Assembly (NCBI GenBank): GCA_034440615.1
Contig: JAOTOM010005156.1
Location: forward strand, 491,001 to 555,000
Origin: Ashinkailepas kermadecensis
Lineage: Eukaryota; Arthropoda; Thecostraca; Neolepadidae
Direction: 5' to 3'
Length of the DNA: 64,000 nucleotides
Position numbers and translations under genes: made by a program. Position 1 is the first letter of the stretch, and each line of letters begins with the position of its first letter. The notes beneath the pieces are model-generated. The model did not search any database. It was not told the origin of the DNA and saw only the letters and a program-made list of their open reading frames with translations. Shown here piece by piece: positions 13,103 through 24,356 of this stretch.

Positions 13103-13602
13103 GTGAGTGGAGTGCATCACTGTACTGTGCTGAGGAAATGATGCTGCATCACGCTACTCGGACTGCACTAGAACTCGGACGTTGGGAGACCTGCGCATTC
13201 CACCAGTGGTTGTATCATATCTAGCAATCATAAAGCTACCGGTGGACATAGCCATCTACAGCTATACCTCTCATGTTTGCCGAGAGACATATATCTACGA
13301 CGTGATTATCGTCGCGCTACTAAGAGCGAATGCAAAGCCTGAGTGGATCTAGTCTCGTGTATATGATATAAAAGTCACCGCATGGGTGAGACTAGTCTTC
13401 GTGCATATGGCACAACAGTCATCTGATCGTCCCTGTCCGGCAAATCCCCGCCCGACCTGCACGCTTTCGAATCCATTATATACTTGTGCAAAGACTTTTC
13501 GCGTTCTAATTTCTTGACGAAGTGTCAGGTGTGGTCTTTTCATTTTTATCCGTCGCACTTTTGTTTCATTAGTTTTCATGAACTACTTTTAATCTTTGTT
13601 CA

Positions 13603-13608
13603 AATAAA
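13603..13608 (+). terminator. AATAAA polyadenylation-signal candidate (copy A)
   Basis: AATAAA sits in a T-rich context and is preserved at 40481-40486 in copy B. It could end a short transcript from the 13000 promoter, or be chance. Confidence 0.25.
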
Positions 13609-13689
13609 GCGGTTTTTAAGGGGTTTTCCGCTTAGTCCCAACTTCAGTACAGTTCCACGTTGTAATAATGCATTTCAAGTTCGATTTTC

Positions 13690-13845
13690 AAAGGAGTTCT
13701 TCTCCCTAACCAGAAGAGACAGCCTCCTCCTAGCCAGAAGAGGTCTGCTTTCCCTGCTAAAAGAGTCCTGCTTCGCCTAACCAGAAGAATCCTGCTCCCC
13801 TAGCTAAAGTAGTTTTGCTCCCCTAGCCAGAAGAGACGTGCTTTC
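13690..13845. repeat. CTAGCCAGAAGAG minisatellite (copy A)
   Basis: About five imperfect units of 27-34 bp contain CCTA(G/A)CCAGAAGAG and (T)CCTGCT. Copy B has only about one unit at 40575-40610. Confidence 0.7.
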
Positions 13846-14017
13846 TCTGTCTGATATACTTCTGTCAGTTGAGGGGGGAGTGAACATCTAAGGATGCACA
13901 ATTGTTCAGCTCAGTTATAGGCATGGCTCATGGCCAAACAGCATTGTTGCTGTTGTTTGTGGCATTACGATGCACTACGCACCTGAGACTAGATAGTATC
14001 GCCTACCTCTCACCCTG

Positions 14018-14105
14018 TCAGGGAGGGTGGGCACCGCGAACCATCAAATCCCGTACCTCTGGTCTCCAAGATGGTCAGCGTAACCACTGAGCTACGGACG
14101 TCTCG
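14018..14105 (-). mobile_element. tRNA-derived SINE head (copy A)
   Basis: On the minus strand it reads GTCCGTAGCTCAGTGGTTA, a tRNA A-box, then GATGGTTCGCGG, a weak B-box, about 50 bp later. The anticodon arm and acceptor pairing are not intact, so a SINE or tRNA pseudogene is preferred over a working tRNA. Conserved in copy B at 40786-40873. Confidence 0.55.
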
Positions 14106-14889
14106 GAACCAAAGCATACGTAAATGGCTTTTACAGCTCGATTTGTGTGGGCCGCTTTTTGTTCCGCCTCAGTGTCGCAGTGTCGCTCATGGCCGCCGAC
14201 TACAGAGCTGAAAGTGTCTACTGACTAGCCAATATCGATGCAATCTGTCACCACAATAACAACAGTGGAGGGCCGGTATATTCCATGATATCTCCAGATG
14301 CGTCATCAGCGTACAATTACATATCATTGAGCTTGGTGACACTCAAACAGGACGCCTGGTCAGATATTGCACCTGGCTGACAAGCGCCTAAGCCAGATAA
14401 GTAACATGGATGACGATAGTTACCTACCACTAAAGAGGATGGAGTAGCCTTACACGGCCCCCTGATCATGTGTGGGCCTAGCCCCGTGCCCTCTACCACA
14501 AGTGATGCTGAAACTAACACACTTGGGGCGGAAAAACAGTTTGGTTTCAAGATCGCTCAAGCCTAGTGAATACTCTCTATTGTTGGCCAGCCAAAACTCT
14601 TTAGCCCAGTTCTTGATCACAGCTCTGTTGGCGTGCGACAGTTTTATCAAAGCACTGCACTCCGCTCCCAATTTCCCAACACGGTGCGGTGAGGTAATGT
14701 CGGACGTGATCTTGCCACGGCTGCCATCAGATTTCTGCAAAAGGGCTGCGTGGGCTTGGCGTTTCGTAACAAAGAAGGCAGCGAGCTGGTCGATTGTGTC
14801 CCCATCAGTGCACGAGCGGCGGCTTTCCACGCCTCATGGTTACCCAACGCCTAGGAAGCGCGCCAAGTGCACCACACATGCCATGATGC

Positions 14890-15045
14890 GTCCAGTGCTG
14901 GCTCCTGTCGGCTCCAGCTGGCTCCTGCTGGCTCCTGCTGGCTCTTGCTGGCTCCTGCTGGCTGCAGTGGCTGCAGTGACTGCAGTTGCTACAGTGGTTG
15001 CAGTAGTTGCAGTGACTGCAGTGGCTGCAGTGACTGATAGCAGTG
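14890..15045. repeat. GGCTCCTGCT / GCAGTGGCT minisatellite (copy A)
   Basis: About six 10-bp GGCTCCTGCT units are followed by 9-bp CTGCAGTGG-like units. Copy B (41660-41945) has fewer of the first and many more of the second type. Confidence 0.85.
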
Positions 15046-15189
15046 AAGCCAATTGGATGTGGAGCATTTGTAAGAAATCAGTCTTCTGGAGACAAGTGCT
15101 ACCAATTTGGGGAGAAAGTCGTTTCGTCTTTTTTTACGTGAATGCGTCCTTAATTACGCAACATTTTAGCTTGTTGGGTGCGTGAGTAC

Positions 15190-15860
15190 ATGCGTATATT
15201 TACATGGGTATATTTTCCTGCGTATATTTACATGCGTATATTTACCTGCTTTTGCTTACATGTGTACTTCTACATATGTATAATTGCATACGTATATTTA
15301 CACGCGTAAATTAACACGTGTATGTTTACATGTGTGTATTTATTTACATGCGTATATTTACATGCGTATATTTACATGCGTATATTTACATGCGTATATT
15401 TACATGCGTGTATTTACATGCGTATATTTACATGCGTATAATTACATGCGTATATTTACATGCGTATATTTACATGCGTATATTTACATGCGTATATTTG
15501 CATGCGTATATTTACATGCGTATATTTACATGCGTATACTTACATAGTATAATTGCATGTGTACATTTACATGGGTATATTTGCATGCGTATGATTACAT
15601 GCGTATATTTACATGCGTTTATTAACATGCGTATAATTACGTGCGTATACTTGTATGCGTATATTTATATTCTTATATTTGCCTGCGTTTGCTTACATGC
15701 GTATGCTTACATGCGTATGTTTACATGCGTATAATTTCATGCGTACATTTGCATGCGTATATTTGCATGGGTATGTTTACATGCGTATATTTACTTGCGT
15801 ATGCTTATATGTGCATATTTAACTGGGAATAATTACATGCGCATATATCATTCGTATAGT
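15190..15860. repeat. 14-bp minisatellite TACATGCGTATATT (copy A)
   Basis: About 45 units of a 14-bp consensus; the centre (15350-15540) is most homogeneous and the edges are decayed. The homologous array in copy B (42085-42660) is shorter and more diverged. Confidence 0.95.
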
Positions 15861-16204
15861 TACATGCCTTTGTTTGATCGGAACATATTACATTACGCTA
15901 TATTATCTAATTCCCCTTGTGCGTTAGCTAGTTATTTGGGATTTAGGGTGCTTCGACCAGAGTTGATCATTCGCGCCCATCCCCTGGTGCATTAGACATG
16001 GTGCAGCATGAAGCGCACACACGTCATGTAAAGATAAAGCATCATCCTAGTTGCTAACCTGAAAAGGCCTAACTCTAACACAGAACAAGCAGAATACATA
16101 CGTTCATGTTGGATGCATCGATGTCGCGCGCGCCGTCCAAGCTATGCAGTCCGACCGTCCACTACTGTGAGCCTTCATCAGTGTTGGTGAGCGGCCGGTG
16201 TTGG

Positions 16205-16635
16205 ACGGGCGATGGCAACAATGGTACCGGCTGACAGCGATGGCACCGATGGCACCGAAAACACCCATGGCACCGATGGCAACGATGGTACCGGCTGACA
16301 GCGATGGCACCGATGGGCGATAGCACCGATGGCACTGCTGGCACCGTAGGCACCGATGGCACCGATGGCGACGATGGCACCGGTGGCACCGATGGCACCG
16401 ACGGCACCGATGGCAACGATGGACGATGGCACCGAATGGCAACGATGGCACCGATGGGCGATGGCACCGATGGCACCGATGGCACCGATGGCACTGATAG
16501 CACCCATGACACCGTAGGAACGATGGCACCGATGGCAACGATGGCACCGGCTGACAGCGATGCCACCGATGGACGATGGCACCAATGGCACCGACGGCAC
16601 CGATGGCACTGGCTAACAGCGATGACACCAATGGA
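16205..16635. repeat. 9-bp minisatellite GATGGCACC (copy A)
   Basis: About 45 units of GATGGCACC with AACGATGG and GGCTGACAGC variants. Copy B has contracted to about nine units (43045-43130). Confidence 0.95.
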
Positions 16636-16669
16636 CGAGACCAGGCTGACCCCGTGTCACCCTCTGACA

Positions 16670-16890
16670 TCAGCACTCTCCTGGTACGCCTGACACCATG
16701 GTGATGGTGCTCCCACCGGTCCGGGCTCCATCGTTGCATCATCAGTACTCTCCTGGTATTCCTGCACCATGGTGATGGTGCTCCCACCGGTCCAGGCTCC
16801 ATCGTTGCATCATCAGTACTCTCCCGGTACGCCTGACACCATGGTGATGGTGCTCCCACCGGTCCAGGCTCCATCGTTGCATCATCAGCG
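16670..16890. repeat. 72-bp minisatellite (copy A, three units)
   Basis: Units contain ACCATGGTGATGGTGCTCC, GGTCCAGGCTCCATCGTTGC and TCAGTACTCTCC. The period is 72 bp (ATGGTG at 16769 and 16841). Copy B has about eight units. Confidence 0.93.
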
Positions 16891-17039
16891 CGCGCTGTCA
16901 ATGGCCGAGTTGTGCTCACGCCTCGCCGAAAGCGCGCGGCCTTGGCCACCCTCACGGGTCACTCGCCCCGTTGCTTCATTGGTCAGTATTCCGTGTCCAG
17001 GGCGGTGACGTCACACCACACGCCGCCGCGATTCCAAGC

Positions 17040-17340
17040 GCCACTCACACCCGACTGGCCTTGTGAGAGTGGGCGGTCTCTCCAACTCACACCCGACAGG
17101 CCTTTGTCAGTGTGGGTGGTCTCTCCCGCTCACACCCGACAGGCCTTGTGAGCGTGAGTGGTCTCTCCCGCTCACACCCGACTGGCCTTGTGAGTGTGGG
17201 TGGTCTCTCCCGCTCACACCCGACAGGCCTTTGTCAGTGTGGGTGGTCTCTCCCGCTCACACCCGACTGGCCTTGTGAGAGTGGGTGGTCTCTCCCGCTC
17301 ACACCCGACAGGCCTTGTGAGCGTGAGTGGCTTCTCCCTA
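17040..17340. repeat. 42-bp minisatellite CTCACACCCGACAGGCCTTG (copy A)
   Basis: About seven units contain GGTCTCTCCCGCTCACACCC, GGCCTTGTGAG and CGTGAGT or GTGGGT variants. The unit is 42-43 bp. Copy B has expanded to about 21 units. Confidence 0.95.
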
Positions 17341-17699
17341 TCATAAAGCCGATGCCGAAGGAAAACACTGATGCACATGAAGGTACAATCTTCCAAGAGA
17401 AACAGGCAGCCAATCGGCAACGCGTGCTGTGAATCAAATTAACATTCCTGGCCCGAATGTGGGGTCGAATTTGAACTGAACACATGGGAATAATGGCGAA
17501 GTATATGGCATGGAATGCTTACTTTTGTCAACTTGGCTCGGTTAACCAGAAATTTACTTCTTTCAGTCACCACAGCTGGCAGTCAGATTTGTGTTCACCG
17601 AATTCACTTTCTGAGTGCTACTATCGTCATCATGAATGGATTATGACAGTCAAAGTTGGTGCAGGTCAAACCTGATTGATTCCATTCAATTCAGTCAAT

Positions 17700-17955
17700 G
17701 CCCGACAAGTACAATGCGATACGTGTAACATTGTTGGATGTTGGAAGACACAGATGCGATACGTGTAACATTGTTGGATGTTGGAGGACACAGATGCGAT
17801 ACGTGAAACATTATTGGATGTTGGAGGACACAACAGATGCGATACGTGAAACATTGTTGGATGTTGGAGGACACATATGCGATACGTGTAACATTGTTGG
17901 ATGTTGGAGGACACAGATGCGATACGTGAAACATTGTTTGATGTTGGAGGACATG
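17700..17955. repeat. 40-bp minisatellite (copy A, about six units)
   Basis: Units read GATGCGATACGTG(T/A)AAC ATTGTTGGATGTTGGAGG ACACA. Copy B keeps under two units at 45235-45320. Confidence 0.93.
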
Positions 17956-20157
17956 TATGTGTGGCGGCTCTGCCGGCGGTAGTGTGTGGGGGCGGTGGTG
18001 GGTGCGGTGGTTTGGTGGGTGTCGGGGTGTTTTGTGGTGTGTGTAGGAGCTGTGCTGAGTGTGTGAAACTATAATGGATGTGTGAAAAGTAATGCTAACC
18101 AAGCCTAAACTGAAACTGATCTGATTTATTAAGAGCTAATCTGAACTACTGGGGTTTTATTTTAACTAAGACTTAACCTTAACCCGGCTGCACATGGACT
18201 GACTCTATGCTTAGACTGGGGTAATTACTCCTTTGCTGATTGTGCCTATGTTCGGGTGTGTTGTGTTGTGTTTCCCCGCCACCTCCACCACACATTCCCC
18301 AAACCCCAGTGGGCTTGATGTTGTTTGAGCTACCGTCCCTAACACGAATTTATATGTGTGCGAGGTCAAAGTTTTGGGAACACCATATAGGTAAATGAAT
18401 GCTTCTAGCCAAATTAGAAAGAATACGTTGTCTTTATAAAATTAATGAGAATGAAATTACTCCGTGGTTTGAATGACTTGGCCCGAGTTGAGACTTTTGG
18501 ATGCTAATAGTAGTATAATTGTGTGCAATGCTCCGCTCGAAATAGGTGCCAGTGATTGAGCACTAAGCGGCTTCCACTGGTCCTTAAAGCTACCTACACA
18601 CATTCATTCTCCTCATTCACTTCGCATTCGCTCGCCCCATTCATTGCCTCCTCATTTATTAATGAATTGCTTGGTCTCCAAATTTAGCGCCCCTCCCCCC
18701 TCAGCGGTACACAAGCACATATATCGACAGACCATTGCTCTATTTTTATGGTATGTTGGCCGAATATGCAAACCTTCCACTGCCAACATAGCTGGCCTCG
18801 CCATTATTGGCAGCGTTCCTCGCTTGGATGAAGTCTTAATGCTACGAGGGGGCTCATCGTACTGGCTCCGAGGGCTTATACAAGTGGTCTGGTGTCTTTG
18901 AGTGGCCTAGTTAGGTTAGTTAGGCTATAGTGTTACTTCTTTAGCTCCGGTAATGTGAGGGTCGAAAGCTTTGGACGAGGAGGGGGAAAACATGGATATT
19001 GCAAGCACAGTTTTCAACGTACTTACTATCAGACCGAACGATAGTCATTTTCACGACCCGTTCTGGCCCAGTGGTCCGAAATGCGGATGTTAGGATCCGG
19101 TTTGTGCCTAGGATCCCTGATCGTTAGCCCAAGCTATGCCCCCTTTTCATCCCAAATATTCCTTTTCACCGCTAATTATGCACGTCAAAGGCTGGGCAAC
19201 TGCTCCGAGTCTCTGCTGGTGCGCTCAAACATTTATATCATCAAGGGTAATATATTTACATGTATCTACATTGCACGCCAACAGGACCGGGGCACGTTCC
19301 TGGCATACGCCTTCTTCGTCCAATCCCCCTCCCCATACATATTTACTTACCACGCCCTTCTATACTAGGCGTGCGACGTCGGCGCCACCGGCGGTGTCGC
19401 ACGTTCTTCACACATCACATCGAATTTAGTCTAATTGCCCCCCCCCCCATAAGACGGGTCGCTCCTTTCAACAATGAATTAGATTGAGGGGGAAATAGCT
19501 GTGATGGAAAATAGGCCGGTTTGGAAGAAGGAAGAAGGCATGGCAGACCGATGGCACTCACATTTTTGCTGGTCGGCTGGCCCCTTCGGTCGTCTCGACT
19601 CTGCCTGTGATTGCTCAGTCCGTGAGTGAGAAACTGCCGGAGTGAGAGTGTCTCCGAGCGAGAGAATGAGAGAAAGAGGGAGAGAGAGAGAGAGAGTCCG
19701 AGAGCGCGTTTTCTGTCTGTCTCCAGTTTTCTTTGATTTGCTGTAGCCCCGACTCGTCTATCCACTGGCCACTCCCAGGGCTTCTGACTGAGTTCTTCCT
19801 CTTGATTGGTGGGAGTGCTTTTTTTCTTCCCCTTAGGCCGTGTGTATGGTAAAGCCGCCTGGGGCTGTCAGGACGGTCTGTAGGTCTGTAAATTTCCACC
19901 GATAGTTTTCACCGGGGTCACTGATCTCACAGCTGGTAGGGACCCCTCTGTTGTTTTGGCCCAGACGCGAGGCTGACGTTGTTTTTTCCATGCCGCCTTT
20001 GATCGCGAGACGTACTGAGGGTCGGGTTCCGCTGTGCTTCAAGGCAATATGAGAGGGAAGGGAGAAGGTGGCCGGGATCTGGCCGGGCGTCTTGCGGCCT
20101 GGTCGGATGGGACAATATTGAAAGCTTCGTGCCTAAAGAATGTAAGCCTCCTTACAG
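17955..20157. other. About 2.2-kb block present only in copy A
   Basis: The 40-bp repeat is followed in copy B almost directly by the 'cagatgcacttc' block, but in copy A 2.2 kb intervenes. The block holds GT-rich and AG-rich tracts, including a GA run at 19660-19697, but no recognised coding sequence. Terminal repeats were not identified, so insertion in A versus deletion in B is open. Confidence 0.6.
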
Positions 20158-21115
20158 ACACAGATGCACTTCCCATTGACGTTATATATTTCCCATGTTT
20201 GTTCCCTGCGTCAAATATCACCTTGAATACCATTTTCGAAAATTATATGACCAGCGACAGTCTCATTGATATGCAGATCATGGTCAATGCAAATATTACT
20301 AATGTGCAAGATGACCATGAAAATGTTTGCCAGCATGCTCTATTTTGGCTACATAGCATGGGCGTTGTACATACATAGCATAGCATGCACGAGTATCTGC
20401 CGGACACCAATATCAGTTTCGATAAACGTCCGTTTGTCACCGGTGCCAAAAATCGATGAAAAACTGTGCTTTGTCTGTGATTAGGTGGATCATCTTTGAC
20501 GGTTCATTATAGCATTAAACCAGAAGCTACATATTATCCGAATTTGGGAGAAGGATATGGAACTCGGAGCTGTGCCGGACCGAAATCGTTGGTAAGGTGT
20601 AGGCCATATGTGAATGGGGTCTTTACCGTCAGAGCGAGATGTTTAAGAAGTCAAGAGCAATGAATGTCGAAGTGGTCTCATTATAATATTCCTAGGGAGA
20701 ACAGGTAACCCAGCGTTGCTATTGTTCCTCCACGTGGAATATACCAATAAATGTCAATTGTCTTCAGTTGCCAGTGTGCCCACGTACACTTGCTGATCAA
20801 CTTATATTTGTATATGTGAAATGCATTTATGCTATTTTTGGACGTGCTATCAAACGGAATCTAATAGTTTGGCAAAACACTTATCAAGGGTACTTCTACA
20901 TTTTATTCTAAAACAATAGTTTTCCTCATGTTCAAATAGTCCAGTTTTTTGCTTCTCAATTGTCCGTTTCTTGTTCTACCCACTTCTTGTTCTTACGATT
21001 GCTAGGATATAAATTTACAAAGGCCCTGATAATTATTTAACAATGAGCTATGCAAAGCAATGCTTTGGGATCGACTTTACTTCGCAAAGATATTTGAAAC
21101 TATGATACGTTAGGA
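20157..21115. other. Duplicated non-coding block (copy A)
   Basis: Clearly homologous to about 45310-46230 in copy B. The longest frame here, ending near 20378, is interrupted in copy B by an in-frame TAG, so it is not treated as a gene. Confidence 0.6.
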
Positions 21116-22220
21116 TAATACTAATATATTATAGGTTAGTTGAGAAAGACTCTATCAGTCTGGGTCAGTACTGGGACCACTATTGTTCATTATGTTTGTA
21201 AATAACATTGAAAGTGGCCTAAGCAGTAAGGTTTTGAAATTTGCAGATGATTTGAAGGTCTTTAGGGCAATAACAGGGCACAATGAGCAGGTCTTGCTGC
21301 AGAAAGACTTAGACGAGCTTGTGAAGTGGTCCAAAAAATGGCAAATGAAATTTAATTTTGATAAGTGCAAAATCATGCATGTAGGTATGCAGCATATCAA
21401 GGCTCCATACTTGATGGGTGGCCAAGTACTATCTGTGACTCAGCAGGAGAAGGACTTAGGTGTTATTTTGAACACAAAATTGGGGGCATCAGAACAGACC
21501 AAAGAAGCCAGGAAGAAGGCACTAAGAATGCTTGGGGCAATAAATAGGAATGTATCATACAAAAGTGAGGAAGTCACCAGGAAGCTTTATTGTGCATATG
21601 TCAGGTCACATCTGGAATATTGTGTTCAAGCTTGGTCCCCTAGTTATGAAAAAGATTGTTGGCTTTTAGAGAGAGTACAAAAGAGGGCAACAAAAATGGT
21701 GAATGGTATGGGCAACCTGGCATATGAGGAAAGATTGAAGAAATTGAATATGTTTTCACTTAGATATAGAAGGCTGAGAGGAGATCTCATCGAGGTCTTT
21801 AAATTTGTTCATGGCCAGGAACAGGGTTATCTCAGGGAACTGTTTGAATTTAACAGAAATGATGCAATTAGAGGTCATCAATTCAAAATTAAAGTTAATC
21901 ACAGCAGGACAAGGTTGTGACAGTCCTTCTTCACCAACAGGGTAGTATAGTAGAACACTGGAGCTAGCTGCCAGAAACCATTGTCAGTAGCAACACACTG
22001 AACATCTTTGAGAACAGCATAGACAATCATTATAAGAATAGGGGGCTTGTTTTTCTGTATTCCAGGGAGAGTTGATCAACACATTTGGTGGACAACTGGT
22101 TCAGTGTACAGAGTGCAACCAAGAAGGGCCCTTGTGGCTCATAGTTGCACTGATCTTTTATGTCTTTATGTCTTTATGTCTAATACTAATATATTATAGG
22201 TTAGTTGAGAAAGACTCTAT
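21116..22220 (+). mobile_element. 5'-truncated CR1-like non-LTR retrotransposon with 40-bp target duplications
   Basis: The 1,025-bp body (21156-22180) is flanked by perfect 40-bp direct repeats at 21116-21155 and 22181-22220, both starting TAATACTAATATATTATAGG. The body starts inside the RT QGS-LGPLLF motif and ends in a (TCTTTATG)n-like tail. That is the expected structure of a 5'-truncated target-primed insertion. Copy B has the unfilled site near 47120-47148, so the insertion followed the segmental duplication, or was lost from B. The perfect flanks suggest it is recent. Confidence 0.93.
21156..21920 (+). pseudogene. Non-LTR reverse transcriptase, C-terminal fragment
   Basis: The frame runs open from the element's first base to a TGA at 21918. 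It begins within the RT SVLGPLLF motif and contains a KFADDLKVF catalytic strand with the two Asp residues near 21240-21255. A DLGVIL strand, the ALRMLGAINRNV motif, and a thumb/C-terminal region with RSHLEYCVQAWSP and LLERVQKRATKMV follow. Recognisable FFTNRVV and LPETIVSSNTLN segments lie beyond the stop, separated by further stops. The fingers, endonuclease and any ORF1 are absent because of 5' truncation. Similarity is to CR1/L2/jockey-type elements. It cannot be autonomous. Confidence 0.9.
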
Positions 22221-23204
22221 GGTGTTGCGTGGCGAATAAAAAGCCAATCGTTTCAAGGACCATGCTCAATTTTTTTTAGAAGGGTCAACCCTCGTGGGTG
22301 AGAAATGATGAACTGTCAGTAAAAACATGTTTTCTTAATCTGAGATATCCATTCATAATAAGCCCCACAAAACAGGGAGGGTATCAAGTCTAGTGATAAT
22401 TACTCATGGTGTAACAATATACTAATTATGTTGTACGTAATATATTGCACATCCTACCATCACCATTCACCTCGAACCAGGCACATCTTGTACTGTCATA
22501 TCACCATCCTAGAGTGATTTGTCACTGGATATTCTTTTTTTCAGTTATGAATGTTGACCACTGTTTCATGCTAACGTATGGCCCGGCCGAAAAGAAAATC
22601 GGGCATCTGCTTCGCGAAAACCTCGCTAAATATCTGTGAAATGCTGTATGCTGATGAAATGCTGTGATGAGATGCTGTTCTAACGGAGCGAGAAAGCTTA
22701 CAGCTTCGAAATTAAATAATAGCATTAATAGCTAATACATTTTCGCTGTGCGTTGGAAGTATTGTATGCATCAAGTATCAAAAAGTGATCCGCAGTATCA
22801 AGAAGTGATATCCAGATCCGCGACAAGTATGGTACCGATACATTTTGGAATTCGCTACACCTTTGCCGGGAACGTACCCACATCTGCACGCTCCAGTTCT
22901 ATTGCGGTAAACGACTAGAAGCCGCTTCAAGTTCACCTCGTTGCCATGAAATCTCCGAATATGAACGGGAGGTACATGTGGTCCAGCCTTCGTAGTGTTT
23001 GTTCCAGCCATTACAACTGCTTGCTATTCAGCAGCAAGGTGTATGCAATGACAGGCGTGTGTGGGTACCTTGACACGCCTTGACCTAAATGTGCAGTGCC
23101 ATATTGGCGTGCGTTATACAGCGAACACCGCGACATTGCTCAGCCTTGCACACCCGACCGTCGTGCAACAACCATGCAGAGACACCGAACGGCTGCGCAG
23201 AAGT
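22221..23204. other. Duplicated non-coding block upstream of the coding exons (copy A)
   Basis: Matches about 47150-48140 in copy B with visible substitutions and indels. Frames in this block are not preserved between the copies. No promoter or RNA gene was identified with confidence. Confidence 0.5.
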
Positions 23205-23475
23205 CGCTCAGTGGCAGACAGCAGCTGCTCAGTGGCACACAGCAGCTGCTCAGTGGCACACAGCAGCTGCTGAGGGGCACACAGCAGCTGCTCAGTGACA
23301 CACAGCAGCTGCTCAGTGGCACACAGCAGCTGCTCAGTGGCACACAGCAGCTGCTCAGGGGCACACAGCAGCTGCTAAGTGGCACACAGCAGCTGCTCAG
23401 TGGCACACAGCAGCTGTGCTGTAGCACACATCAGCTGTGCAGCAGCACACAGAAGCTGTTCAGTAGTGCACAGTA
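23205..23475. repeat. 21-bp minisatellite CACACAGCAGCTGCTCAGTGG (copy A)
   Basis: About ten regular units plus three decayed ones, each with the palindromic CAGCTG core. Copy B has about 12 regular units at 48140-48460. The period is a multiple of three, so frames on both strands stay open. Confidence 0.95.
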
Positions 23476-23689
23476 GTTGTCCAGCAGAACATAACGGTTG
23501 CGTAATAGCATCAAGCAGCCACCCAGCTGGCGCAGTGCACAGTCACACCAGAACACCGCAGTAGCCCACTGAGCTTTCCCTGTTGGATGCCTATGCATAT
23601 ATATGATACACCACCCTGCACACGAAAAACTTCGTTACTTAGAGGAGCCCAAAAACATTCCCATAACAACCAGATTGATAAATAACGTG

Positions 23690-23880
23690 TATGTGACCTG
23701 ACCCAGGCTGAGTGTGTTGGACAGGATGAAGCTGCTGCATCTGACGATGGTGATATGTGTGTGACCTGACCCCGGCTGTGTGTGTTGCACAGGATGAAGT
23801 TGCTACATCTGATGATTGTGTGGTGTATGTGACCTGACCCAGGCTGTGTGTGGACAGGATGAAGCTGCTACATCTGATGG
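23690..23880 (+). repeat. 68-bp array repeating the acceptor and start codon (copy A, three units)
   Basis: Each unit contains GTGACCTGACCC, a branch-point-like sequence, then a GTGTGTTGGACAGG acceptor, then ATGAAG(C/T)TGCT. ATGs lie at 23726, 23794 and 23859. Only the last continues into the signal peptide; the first two meet TGA or frame loss after about 10-15 codons. Copy B has ten units. Confidence 0.92.
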
Positions 23881-24011
23881 TGGTGATGTGTGTGCTCGGG
23901 TGGGTGGCCGCTCAAGATCCCTACACTCAGGGGGTGGTAAACGGCGCCACCCTGGCCCTGGCCGGTACTGCAGTGCTCGGCCTGGGGGTCATAGCCCTCA
24001 AACAGCACCAG
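23859..24011 (+). CDS. Copy A gene, coding exon 1: signal peptide and Gly/Ala hydrophobic segment
   Basis: First coding exon of a four-exon gene (joined with 26273-26377, 31714-31886 and 35078-35285; 212 residues). It encodes 51 residues. A classic signal peptide begins MKLLHLMVVM, with probable cleavage after WVAA. A short QDPYTQGVV stretch follows, then a hydrophobic Gly/Ala/Leu segment (about residues 27-47) ending in KQHQ. The donor is CAG|GTGAGG, phase 0. The start is the last of three tandemly repeated ATGs and the only one with an extended frame; an AG acceptor lies two bases upstream. The same exon occurs in copy B with four substitutions. Product secreted or membrane-inserted is inferred. 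The family is unrecognised beyond a resemblance to arthropod secreted proteins with a C-terminal four-cysteine domain. Confidence 0.75.
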
Positions 24012-24356
24012 GTGAGGAGCCACGACCATCAGCTACTGCTGCAGCTAGCAGCCATATGCTACTGGTTATTGGGACCTCCATCGCCACCGCCATCGGTCAC
24101 CAGGGGCAGCTGGTTGTTGCGGTGGTGGGAGCAACGGTCAACCGAGTTGATAATCCTGAGGGAAGATGGTTTCGAAGAGCGAAGCGCTGGGGTCAAACTA
24201 CGAAACATTCATGCAATTCTAACCAACGTCTCGGATTTGGAACGATTCGGGACGAAGATGAGCTTAAGCAAATACATTGTTGCAACAGTGGACTGTGCCT
24301 AGAATTGAAGTGAATCGAAGGCACCCACATACTTGTGTGCCATTCGACCTTAATGG

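Noticed and set aside
14450..14830. 126-codon minus-strand frame kept in both copies (also 41220-41600)
   Set aside because: All five nucleotide differences I could find between the copies change an amino acid and none is silent, which argues against protein constraint. No domain was recognised.
15190..15860. CRISPR-like appearance of regular short repeats
   Set aside because: Units are contiguous 14-mers without unique spacers, in a eukaryotic context.
20034..20378. 114-codon frame in copy A
   Set aside because: Copy B has an in-frame TAG in the homologous stretch, and the upstream third is not shared.
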